Source: DASYAN01 sp034431765 | GTDB taxonomy: Bacteria; Chloroflexota; Ktedonobacteria; Ktedonobacterales; Ktedonobacteraceae | Length of the DNA: 64,000 nucleotides | Assembly (NCBI GenBank): GCA_034431765.1 | Contig: DAOUDD010000193.1 | Coordinates: 32,055 to 96,054 of the forward strand | Reading direction: 5' to 3' | Shown: one piece after another, positions 24,954-32,297 of the stretch | Layout: each line of letters opens with the position of its first letter | Position numbering within the stretch: the stretch's first letter is position 1 | Notes under the pieces: model-generated | The model's input: only the letters and a program-made list of their open reading frames with translations | What the model was told of the DNA's origin: nothing | Database searches by the model: none | Position numbers and translations under genes: made by a program

Positions 24954-26453
24954 ATGCAACTGGAAGAGATCTCGATTGTCGAACTGCAGGAGGCGATGTC
25001 GGGGGGTGAGGTGACGGCTCGTCAGCTTACAGAGATATATATCGAACGGATCAAGATGCTGGATCAGAGTGGCCCAATGCTGCGCTCTGTGTTGGAGATT
25101 AATCCTGACGCGCTGGCTATTGCTGATGAGCTGGATCGAGAACGTGCAAGCAGAGGGTCACGTGGTCCACTTCATGGTATTCCTATACTGCTCAAGGATA
25201 ATATTGCCACGGCAGACCAGATGCAGACTACAGCAGGTTCGCTGGCTCTATTCGGTTCACAGGTACCACGTGATGCATTTGTGGCGGAGCGCTTACGTGG
25301 GGCAGGTGCGGTTCTGTTGGGCAAGACTAATATGAGTGAGTGGGCTAATTTTCGCTCAACGGCTTCTTCCAGTGGGTGGAGCGCACGGGGTGGACAGGCA
25401 CGCAATCCCTATGTACTGGATCGCACACCCTGTGGCTCCAGTTCCGGTTCGGGTAGCGCTATCGCAGCGAATCTTGCAGCGGCATCCGTTGGGACAGAGA
25501 CAGATGGTTCTATTGTCTGTCCTGCCTCCATCAATGGCGTTGTGGGGATCAAACCGACGGTTGGACTTACCAGTCGATCTGGTGTTATCCCCATCTCACA
25601 CAGCCAGGATACAGTTGGTCCCCTTGGACGCAGCGTTGCTGATGCTGCCGCAGTGCTCAGTGCGCTGACAGGTGTTGATTCTCGTGACTCCGCAACGCTG
25701 TCTAGTAAGGGGCATGTTGGCATTGACTATACGAAGTTTTTAGATGGAGACGGCCTGCGTGGGGCACGGATTGGTGTCTGTCGAGAAGTGTATTTCGGTT
25801 ATAGTGCGAAGACTGACGAGATTATTGAGCGCGCAATCTCTCGTTTAGCAGAGTTGGGAGCGATTATTGTTGATCCTGCGAATATTCCTACAGCTTCGGC
25901 AATGGAGCAGTCAGAATCAGAGATGACGGTGTTGTTGCACGAGTTCAAGGCCGATCTTAATGCATATTTAGCGGAACTCCAGAATACTGAGATGCGAACA
26001 CTGGAGGATTTGATCGAGTTTAATCGTACCCATGCGAGCGAAGAACTGCCTTACTTCGGGCAAGAATTGTTCTTACAGGCGCAGGAAACGTCAATCGATG
26101 ATCCTAAGTATCGAACGGCACTGGAGGAGAACCTGCGTCTCTCACGGCAGGAGGGGATTGATGCAGTGATGGAGCAGCATGACCTGGATGCGCTGGTGAT
26201 GCCGACGGGAAACCCAGCGTGGTGCATCGACCATGTGAATGGAGATCATCATCTAGGTGGAAGTTCGCAGCCTGCCGCCCTGGCAGGGTATCCAGCGATC
26301 AGCGTGCCTGCGGGATATTCGTTTGAGCTACCGGTTGGCATCACGTTTATGGGGAGAGCGTTCAGTGAGCCGGTGCTGATCAGGCTGGCTTACGCTTTTG
26401 AGCAGGCGACGAAGGTACGTCGTCCTCCACGCTATCTGCCAACGCTGCTGTAG
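24954..26453 (+). CDS. Amidase (amidase signature family)
   Basis: A 499-residue amidase. The Ser-cisSer-Lys triad is visible: Lys in HGIPILLKDNI, the signature TPCGSSSGSGSAIAANLAA with cis-Ser, and the nucleophile Ser in GTETDGSIVCPAS. The rest follows the family (PTVGLTSRSGVIPISHSQD, GPLGRSVADAA). It hydrolyses an amide bond of an unidentified small molecule; pairing with a cysteine hydrolase hints at a catabolic unit. It is not GatA, as no gatB/gatC is near and the sequence has the longer non-GatA middle. The ATG at 24954 has GGAG 6 nt upstream, while the ATG at 24948 touches it. Confidence 0.9.
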   Translation: MQLEEISIVELQEAMSGGEVTARQLTEIYIERIKMLDQSGPMLRSVLEINPDALAIADELDRERASRGSRGPLHGIPILLKDNIATADQMQTTAGSLALFGSQVPRDAFVAERLRGAGAVLLGKTNMSEWANFRSTASSSGWSARGGQARNPYVLDRTPCGSSSGSGSAIAANLAAASVGTETDGSIVCPASINGVVGIKPTVGLTSRSGVIPISHSQDTVGPLGRSVADAAAVLSALTGVDSRDSATLSSKGHVGIDYTKFLDGDGLRGARIGVCREVYFGYSAKTDEIIERAISRLAELGAIIVDPANIPTASAMEQSESEMTVLLHEFKADLNAYLAELQNTEMRTLEDLIEFNRTHASEELPYFGQELFLQAQETSIDDPKYRTALEENLRLSRQEGIDAVMEQHDLDALVMPTGNPAWCIDHVNGDHHLGGSSQPAALAGYPAISVPAGYSFELPVGITFMGRAFSEPVLIRLAYAFEQATKVRRPPRYLPTLL

Positions 26454-26463
26454 AGGGCCAAAA

Positions 26464-26499
26464 GAGAAGAGTCTCTACTCTATACGAGAGACTCTTCTC
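26464..26499. terminator. Shared terminator between convergent genes
   Basis: A perfect 13-bp stem (26464-26476 with 26487-26499, 10-nt loop) lies between the amidase and the minus-strand membrane protein gene. The T-tract is poor on both strands. Confidence 0.6.
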
Positions 26500-26532
26500 A
26501 GCTGATTACATGTAGGCGTGCACAGCTACAAC

Positions 26533-26970
26533 TTAGCTTCCGATGTGGATCTTCTCCTGCACAGTATCTTTGAGGTCTGAGATGGTCTCGCCGATGCTCT
26601 GATCTTCGCTCTCGACGGGTGAGTGGGTTTTTGTGAGCAGAGCTGCGGTGAGTTCAAAGATACCTAGGCCGAGTAGAATACCGGTGACGGTTCCCTGCCG
26701 AGGCTGCTTGTCTGGAATAATGAAGGGTGCGGCAGCAATTGTTGCAGCAACGCCCATGTCCAGAGCCAGGTGTGTCTTCATGGGCAGCACTTTGAAGAGT
26801 CCGAGTTCGTAGCGTGTCATAATGCTTGTGCCAAGCGTGCCAAGGGCTACACCTGTTAAGATATTCGTGAGATTGCGGCTCCATTTTAGAGCACGTGGCA
26901 GGGCTATCAAAGTGGGTACTGAGAGATAATCAAGTACGCCATGAACACTGGTTGGAATAGGCCTATTCAT
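26533..26970 (-). CDS. Conserved four-helix membrane protein of unknown function
   Basis: A 145-residue membrane protein. It starts RPIPTSVHGVLDYLSVPTLI, a HG-x-x-DY N-terminus I know from a widespread unnamed bacterial family, and continues with hydrophobic segments near 12-30, 33-50, 65-85 and 93-112 and the conserved TRYELGLFKVLPMKTHLALD between them. The last 30 residues are acidic and polar. The ribosome site is good (GGAGAG). Nothing in the context points to a function. Confidence 0.7.
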   Translation of the reverse strand: MNRPIPTSVHGVLDYLSVPTLIALPRALKWSRNLTNILTGVALGTLGTSIMTRYELGLFKVLPMKTHLALDMGVAATIAAAPFIIPDKQPRQGTVTGILLGLGIFELTAALLTKTHSPVESEDQSIGETISDLKDTVQEKIHIGS

Positions 26971-27224
26971 GTTTTTCTCTCCTATTATTTACATGTGATG
27001 TGCAGAGTCATCAATACGTGAAGTTCGTTCCTTTTGTGGTACGAAACAGGAGGCGGTATGGCTACAATTGCTTCCCTACTAGATGTCGGCAAATAATTCG
27101 CTTGCTTTATTGCCAGGCTGAGAAATTCTCAGTCTTGACTCCAGCTTGACCTACGCCAACCGTTGGTATTGTAATGGCTGGTGAGCAGTGTTCAATACAA
27201 ATTAAGCGCAGAAGGAGAGAAGAG

Positions 27225-27593
27225 ATGGCAGATAAAAAGCTCTTCACAACCATTGACGAATATATCTCTACTTTTCCAGAGGAGACCCAGATGGCTCTTG
27301 AAGGAGTCAGGCAGACAATACAAAAAGCGGCACCTGAAGCCACCGAGACAATTAGCTATGGGATACCGACCTTCAACCTCGATGGCAAACATTTAGTGTT
27401 CTTTGCTGGCTGGAAACAGCATATTTCTCTGTATCCAATACCAGCAGGCGATGAAGCTTTTCAACAAGAATTGTCGCTCCATAAAAGAGCGAAGGGGACA
27501 ATACAATTCCCTTTAGATAAACCCATTCCATACAGTTTAGTGGAAAAAATTGTCACCCTTCTTATGACGGAACGCCCAGAAAAAGCCAACTAA
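27225..27593 (+). CDS. DUF1801 (YdhG/frataxin-like fold) protein
   Basis: A 122-residue protein matching the DUF1801 family: TIDEYISTFPEETQMALEGV, ETISYGIPTFNLDG, LVFFAGWKQHISLYPIP and KGTIQFPLDKPIPYSLVEKIV. Some members have been described as intracellular iron chaperones, but the function here is open. The ATG at 27225 has GGAGAGAAG at good spacing. It converges with the HAD gene, and their stop codons overlap by 4 nt. Confidence 0.85.
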   Translation: MADKKLFTTIDEYISTFPEETQMALEGVRQTIQKAAPEATETISYGIPTFNLDGKHLVFFAGWKQHISLYPIPAGDEAFQQELSLHKRAKGTIQFPLDKPIPYSLVEKIVTLLMTERPEKAN

Positions 27594-28360
27594 GGGCAAC
27601 GTTTCTGTGCTGAAATTCCACTTTGCAATTTCCAGCTTTCGAGCAGAGGAAGGAGTTCGCTGAGGTTTTGGATAGTTGCGGTTGGGACAATGTGCTCTGG
27701 TTTTGAATAGGGGGATGCGTTCTGCTTCCATATACCACGTACACCAACACGCAAGCAGCCTGAAATATCGTCGATCATGCGATCACCCACCATGACTGTT
27801 TCGGCTGGATCGACGCCTAAGCGTTGAGTGACGGTCAAGAAAGCCTGCGGATGTGGCTTGGAGTAGGGAAGATCAGAGGTGTAAACGACAGTATCAAACA
27901 GTGCAGTCAGGCCATGTGCGGCGAGATCAGCATCGTGCCAACTAGCAGCCCACCAGGTGTTCGAGAGTAAGCCGAGACGGTAGTGCTGTTTATGCAATTG
28001 GAGTAGTGTTTGTACCGTATCGGGAAAGATATTGGCCCAGCCGATCACAGCTTGAGCATAGCCATCTAGAGCGATCAGAATGGTCTGTTCGTCAGCCGGG
28101 TATGAGAGGAGCCGAAATCCTTCCTGAATCAGCATTGTTGGCGTACTGCTCTCCTGTTTTTCGACCACGCGCTGCCAGTGATTCTTCTCGGCCTGACGCA
28201 TCGCCTGTACATAAGCATTCTGCTCAGGATACTCCTGGTCAGGTTTATCCCTCTTTAAATGATCGTATGAAGTTCGCCAGTTTCTCTCGCTCCCCTCTTC
28301 CCAGTCAGGCCAATCGAGCAGCGTTCCACCCAGATCAAAAATAATGGCTTTTACTGGCAT
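27590..28360 (-). CDS. HAD-superfamily phosphatase
   Basis: A 256-residue HAD hydrolase. Motif I is IIFDLGGTLLDW (nucleophile Asp and general acid Asp replaced by Gly at the DxD second position: DLGGT), motif II LGLLSNT, the motif III Lys lies in PYSKPHPQAF, and motif IV reads MVGDRMIDDISG. The DxG form occurs in some HAD proteins with reduced phosphatase power, so activity is uncertain. The ATG at 28360 follows AGAGGA; it has its own promoter (28437). It is the last of a string of three HAD-containing genes downstream of the his operon. Confidence 0.8.
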   Translation of the reverse strand: MPVKAIIFDLGGTLLDWPDWEEGSERNWRTSYDHLKRDKPDQEYPEQNAYVQAMRQAEKNHWQRVVEKQESSTPTMLIQEGFRLLSYPADEQTILIALDGYAQAVIGWANIFPDTVQTLLQLHKQHYRLGLLSNTWWAASWHDADLAAHGLTALFDTVVYTSDLPYSKPHPQAFLTVTQRLGVDPAETVMVGDRMIDDISGCLRVGVRGIWKQNASPYSKPEHIVPTATIQNLSELLPLLESWKLQSGISAQKRCP

Positions 28361-28436
28361 GTGTCCTCTGAATTCATTCATTCGCTGTAACTTCCTTTGC
28401 CTTCCTGTAAGTCTCCTACCGCTTCCTTTTACCTCT

Positions 28437-28445
28437 AGTATAACA
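28437..28445 (-). promoter_or_regulatory. Extended -10 promoter for the HAD gene at 28360
   Basis: Minus-strand TGTTATACT, about 75 nt before the start codon, suggests a separate promoter in the 180-nt gap between the two HAD genes. Confidence 0.4.
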
Positions 28446-28539
28446 TATTTCTGAGAACGATTTTCAGAAGATAGCTTTTTTCTAGTCTCCACAAAGCAAT
28501 GCAGAGTATAAGTTGGAAGAATTTCTCTTAGCTATCTAA

Positions 28540-29244
28540 CTACTTATGATTATTCACCAGCGTCAGCACTTCTGCTACAGATGAGAGGACGGGGCCGTGC
28601 CAGTTGGCGATTTTGGAGCGGTTGGAGGGACGGTCCCGTTCGTAGGGGACAAGGAGGAGCGCGGGATGCATACCAACGTCTCGCGCTCCCTTTAGTTCCT
28701 GACTTCCTCCATCGCCGATGTAGAGACAGTCGGCGGGTTGTACGTCTAGGCGCTCACATTGGAGCAGATAGATGCGGGGGTCAGGTTTGCGAATACCGAC
28801 ATTACAGGAGAAGAGTGCAGATTCGATCAATGGGGCCAGTGGAGTACCTGGCCACAGTTCAGGTACATCTGCTGAAGTGTCGCTAATCAGGCCGAGCTTG
28901 TAACCGCTTTCTTTGAGCTTTGTCAATGTCTCCACTGCATCTCGACGGGGAAGTAATGTTTGCTGGGTGTAGGTGAAACGTGCCTCAACAGCAGCTTGTA
29001 GCTTCTCTTGATCAACCTGAACATTAAGCTGCTTACAGATGTAGAGCAATGTCGCCTCGACAGTGGGCAGCTTGCCAACTACACGTAGAGGCCAGGTTTC
29101 ATCGTTCCAGAGGTGCATAAAGGCTTTTACCGGCACGCCTAAAACCGTTGCCATCTCTGTTAAGGATTTCGTCAGGTCGCGCTGAGAATAATTGTCAACC
29201 AGTGTACCAAAGAGGTCAAAGATAACGGCTTTGTATCTCGTCAC
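28540..29244 (-). CDS. HAD-superfamily hydrolase
   Basis: A 234-residue HAD protein: motif I VIFDLFGTLVDN (again with a non-Asp residue at the second acidic position), motif II LGLISDTS, motif III Lys in GIRKPDPRIY and motif IV YIGDGGSQELKGA. Its start overlaps the hisI stop by 4 nt, so it is translated as part of the his operon. Histidine synthesis needs a histidinol-phosphate phosphatase, and no hisB is present, so this is one of the candidates; the link is inference from position. Confidence 0.8.
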   Translation of the reverse strand: MTRYKAVIFDLFGTLVDNYSQRDLTKSLTEMATVLGVPVKAFMHLWNDETWPLRVVGKLPTVEATLLYICKQLNVQVDQEKLQAAVEARFTYTQQTLLPRRDAVETLTKLKESGYKLGLISDTSADVPELWPGTPLAPLIESALFSCNVGIRKPDPRIYLLQCERLDVQPADCLYIGDGGSQELKGARDVGMHPALLLVPYERDRPSNRSKIANWHGPVLSSVAEVLTLVNNHK

Positions 29245-30209
29245 TGCACAAGTCCTTTTCTACGCATCTGTGCCAGGTCATACTCGGTAGGAGCGAGTGG
29301 GTTTATGCCGGCAGCGTTACAGGCCCAGCCAATAAAGGTGAAGCCGAGCTGTAGACCCTGGACAATATCCTCCTGCTGCGGCTGGGAGAGTCTGTTCAGG
29401 CACTCCTGGCGCAGTTCGACAGCTCCATCTTCACTATAGTGTCCGGTATAGCCTTTGAGCAACGCGAGATGAGGGGCAATATCGTTAAAAGCAACGTTAT
29501 GTGTGGCGGCGAGCAGGAAGAGCCAGTAGCCCACCTGACTTCCCTCTAATGTAGTATCCTCTTCGCGTCCCGTGTGTACATGCTCGCCGCTCTGTACGCC
29601 TGCCAGTTCTTGCAGCTCGTCGGCCAATCGAGCAAGTAGATAGGTATGGCTGTGGTCCTGAAGCAGGCGCGAGGTGTTTGATTCGGTGCTCAGGTCGTTA
29701 TCGCGCAGGTAGAGGTAGACGCCGTAGAGTTGACGCAGTTCGGTCTCTAGCCGCTGCCTGAGCTCGTCACCGGATCGTTCTGTTATCTCTGGCATGGGTG
29801 TCTGATGCTCCTTGTTTTGTGAGTTTGATGGAACTTTGGCCTTTGCATAGACCAGCGTGGGATCGAAGACGCGTTCTGCTATCGTTTGATAACTTCCATC
29901 AGGTTGGAGGCGACGAAAATAACAGCTCTTGTATCCCTCGTGGCAGGCGGCATCTCCATGCTGAACGACGCGGAGAAGCAGGCTATTCTCCTCGCAGTTG
30001 ACGAAAAGCGCACGCACCTCCTGCACATTCCCGGACTCCTCGCCCTTGCGCCAGAGCGTTTGACGCGAGCGGCTGTAGAGGTGTGTGTAACCGGTCTCGC
30101 GTGTGCGCCTGAACGCCTCTTCGTTCATAAATGCGACCATCAGAACCTCGTTTGACTCGTCATCCTGAATCACCACGGGAATCAATTCCTGTCGATCAAA
30201 TTTTAGCAT
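29241..30209 (-). CDS. hisI: Phosphoribosyl-AMP cyclohydrolase fused to a HisE/MazG-like helical domain
   Basis: A 322-residue protein. Residues 1-110 are PRA-CH: MVAFMNEEAF, YSRSRQTLWRKGEESGN and AACHEGYKSCYFR with the zinc cysteines. The acidic metal triplet that is usually DCDxD reads NCEEN here. After a polar linker, residues 135-320 are all-helical with ARLADELQELAGV and GYWLFLLAATHNVAFNDIAPHL, which recall the HisE/MazG pyrophosphohydrolase core but are much diverged and longer. It would perform step 3, and possibly step 2, of histidine synthesis. Its ATG overlaps the hisF end by 7 nt. Confidence 0.85.
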   Translation of the reverse strand: MLKFDRQELIPVVIQDDESNEVLMVAFMNEEAFRRTRETGYTHLYSRSRQTLWRKGEESGNVQEVRALFVNCEENSLLLRVVQHGDAACHEGYKSCYFRRLQPDGSYQTIAERVFDPTLVYAKAKVPSNSQNKEHQTPMPEITERSGDELRQRLETELRQLYGVYLYLRDNDLSTESNTSRLLQDHSHTYLLARLADELQELAGVQSGEHVHTGREEDTTLEGSQVGYWLFLLAATHNVAFNDIAPHLALLKGYTGHYSEDGAVELRQECLNRLSQPQQEDIVQGLQLGFTFIGWACNAAGINPLAPTEYDLAQMRRKGLVQ

Positions 30210-30970
30210 GGCCGAATGTTCACCCCTTTTGCGTGGAGATACGCTTTGACATCGCATACACGATATTCACCAAAATGAAATATTGATGCCGCTAGCACGG
30301 CATCTACACCGCCGTCAGCCAGGCCTTTGTACAGATGCTCCAGGTTGCCCACACCACCGGAAGCGATTACTGGTACAGAGACGGCAGCAGCGACACGAGA
30401 ATTTAATGTCAAGTCGTAGCCCTGCCGTGTGCCATCACGATCCATGCTCGTAAGAAGAATCTCGCCTGCGCCGAGTTCGACTCCCTGCTGCACCCACTCC
30501 AGCACATCTTTCCCAGTAGCAGTGCGGCCACCGTGGATATAGACCTCGTAGCCGCTGGGCATCTCCTTATTGGAACGAGCATCGACGGCAAGCACAATAC
30601 ATTGCGCCCCAAACTGCTCTGAGCCAGCACGAATCAGTTCGGGGTTCTGCACTGCCGCTGTGTTAAGCGACGTTTTGTCTGCACCCGCTCCCAACGTGGC
30701 ACGAATATCATCAACCGAGCGGATACCGCCACCAACTGTTACCGGTATAAAGACCTGCTCAGCGGTACGGCGCACGACATCGAGCATAGTCGCTCGGTTC
30801 TCGTAGGAGGCAGTGATGTCGAGAAAAGTAATTTCGTCAGCCCCCTCCTGATTATAATACGCAGCAAGCTCGACAGGATCACCAGCATCACGCAAATTGA
30901 CGAAACTGACTCCTTTCACCACTCGTCCCTTCAACACGTCAAGGCAGGGAATGATACGCTTTGTGAGCAT
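30203..30970 (-). CDS. hisF: Imidazole glycerol phosphate synthase, cyclase subunit
   Basis: A 255-residue TIM barrel that joins PRFAR with ammonia from HisH. Catalytic Asp in RIIPCLDVLKGRVVKG and in LTSMDRDGTRQGYD; phosphate-binding loops VGGGIRSVDD and VIASGGVGNLEHL are intact. The ATG at 30970 overlaps the hisA stop by one base (TGATG), with GAGGAACG upstream. It forms the synthase with HisH, encoded two genes earlier. Confidence 0.96.
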   Translation of the reverse strand: MLTKRIIPCLDVLKGRVVKGVSFVNLRDAGDPVELAAYYNQEGADEITFLDITASYENRATMLDVVRRTAEQVFIPVTVGGGIRSVDDIRATLGAGADKTSLNTAAVQNPELIRAGSEQFGAQCIVLAVDARSNKEMPSGYEVYIHGGRTATGKDVLEWVQQGVELGAGEILLTSMDRDGTRQGYDLTLNSRVAAAVSVPVIASGGVGNLEHLYKGLADGGVDAVLAASIFHFGEYRVCDVKAYLHAKGVNIRPC

Positions 30971-31692
30971 CAACGTTCCTCCTTAATCACGCGCAGAGCT
31001 GTAGCAAGGTCCAGGTCTCCCGTGTAGATAGCCTTGCCGATAATCGCGCCCTCAACGCCCGTCGCGGCCAGCGCTCGCACATCTTCAAGAGCGCGTACGC
31101 CGCCAGAAGCGATGACCGAGCAGGAGACGCGTTGCTGCAGCGCTTGCAGTGATGGAATATTCGGTCCGACCATCGCGCCGTCACGAGCGATATCGGTGTA
31201 CACAAAACGTCTCACACCCTGCTTGCACAGCATGTCCGCAAGCTCAAGCGCTTTGACCTGCGAGGTCTCGCGCCAGCCAGAGATAGCAACCAGTCCGTCA
31301 CGCGCATCGATGCCAACGACAATCCGCTCGTGCCAGCGTTGTAACGCCTCTTTCAAGAGTTCAGCATTGGTAATTGCAACGGTACCAAGGATAACACGGT
31401 CTACTCCCAGCTCCAACACCTGCTCTATATGCTCCAGGGTACGCATGCCACCCCCGACCTCGATATGAAGCGAGGTCTCGTTGCGCATACGGCGAATGAA
31501 ATCCTTATTGATCGGTCTGCCCTGTGCTGCACCATCCAGGTCAACGACGTGTAACCAGTGAGCACCTGCGTCTTGCCAGCGCCGCGCGACGGAGACAGGA
31601 TCGCTCGCGTAGGTCGTGACCTGATTGTAGTCGCCCTGGTAGAGGCGCACACACTGTCCATCTTTGATATCAATTGCAGGAAAGAGAATCAT
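30970..31692 (-). CDS. hisA: ProFAR isomerase (HisA)
   Basis: A 240-residue TIM barrel for the fourth step of histidine synthesis. It begins MILFPAIDIKDGQCVRLYQG with the catalytic Asp, has HVVDLDGAAQG, VGGGMRTLEHI, the second catalytic Asp in VYTDIARDGAMVGPN and VIASGGVRALEDV. The start at 31692 overlaps hisH by 4 nt (ATGA). A PriA-type dual activity is not indicated, as this is a full his operon, but trpF is not in view and cannot be excluded. Confidence 0.95.
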   Translation of the reverse strand: MILFPAIDIKDGQCVRLYQGDYNQVTTYASDPVSVARRWQDAGAHWLHVVDLDGAAQGRPINKDFIRRMRNETSLHIEVGGGMRTLEHIEQVLELGVDRVILGTVAITNAELLKEALQRWHERIVVGIDARDGLVAISGWRETSQVKALELADMLCKQGVRRFVYTDIARDGAMVGPNIPSLQALQQRVSCSVIASGGVRALEDVRALAATGVEGAIIGKAIYTGDLDLATALRVIKEER

Positions 31693-32297
31693 CCGTTTAC
31701 CCACCTCACAAAATTGTGCAGCAGTTGCAGACCGGCAGGACCACTCTTCTCCGGGTGGAACTGTGTGCCCCAGACCTGCTCGGTTGCGATGACGCTGCAA
31801 TAGGGTGAACCATAATCGGTTACTGCCGCCACGCCTTGCTGATCACCTGGCTCGACGTAGTACGAGTGCGCAAAATAGAAGTAGGCGTCGGGAGCAACGT
31901 TGGCAAAAATGGGCAGGTTCGCGTGTAGGGGGTGTATGGTATTCCAGCCCATATGCGGGATTTTAGGGCCGTGTGGGATGCGACGCACCTCGCCCCGGAA
32001 GAGGCGCAATCCTGCCACCTCGCCCTCGGCATGATGGTCGGCCAGCAGTTGCATGCCGAGGCAGATGCCAAGAAAGGGCTTGTGCCGAGCCGTTGCCTCG
32101 CGAATCGCTGTATCCAGTCCACGCTCTTTCATACGTGCCATTGCTGCACCACCTGAACCGACGCCGGGCAGGACAACGGCGTGAGCCTGAGCAACAACTG
32201 CAGGATCGTCTGTCACCTTTACCTGAGCACCCACATGTTCAAGCGCCTTGGCGATACTGTGAATATTTCCAGCACCGTAGTCAATCACAGCGATCAT
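31689..32297 (-). CDS. hisH: Imidazole glycerol phosphate synthase, glutaminase subunit
   Basis: A 202-residue class I glutamine amidotransferase. Nucleophile Cys in PFLGICLGMQLL, the oxyanion strand PGVGSGGAAM, and the His-Glu pair in WGTQFHPEKSG complete the triad; PHMGWN is typical of HisH. It feeds ammonia to HisF. It overlaps the HAD/kinase fusion by 4 nt at its start and hisA by 4 nt at its end. Confidence 0.96.
   Translation of the reverse strand: MIAVIDYGAGNIHSIAKALEHVGAQVKVTDDPAVVAQAHAVVLPGVGSGGAAMARMKERGLDTAIREATARHKPFLGICLGMQLLADHHAEGEVAGLRLFRGEVRRIPHGPKIPHMGWNTIHPLHANLPIFANVAPDAYFYFAHSYYVEPGDQQGVAAVTDYGSPYCSVIATEQVWGTQFHPEKSGPAGLQLLHNFVRWVNG

Noticed and set aside
27058..27093. 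Eleven-codon frame with a good ribosome site (MATIASLLDVGK)
   Set aside because: Too short, with no runs of regulatory codons and no attenuator hairpin after it; probably chance or a relic.
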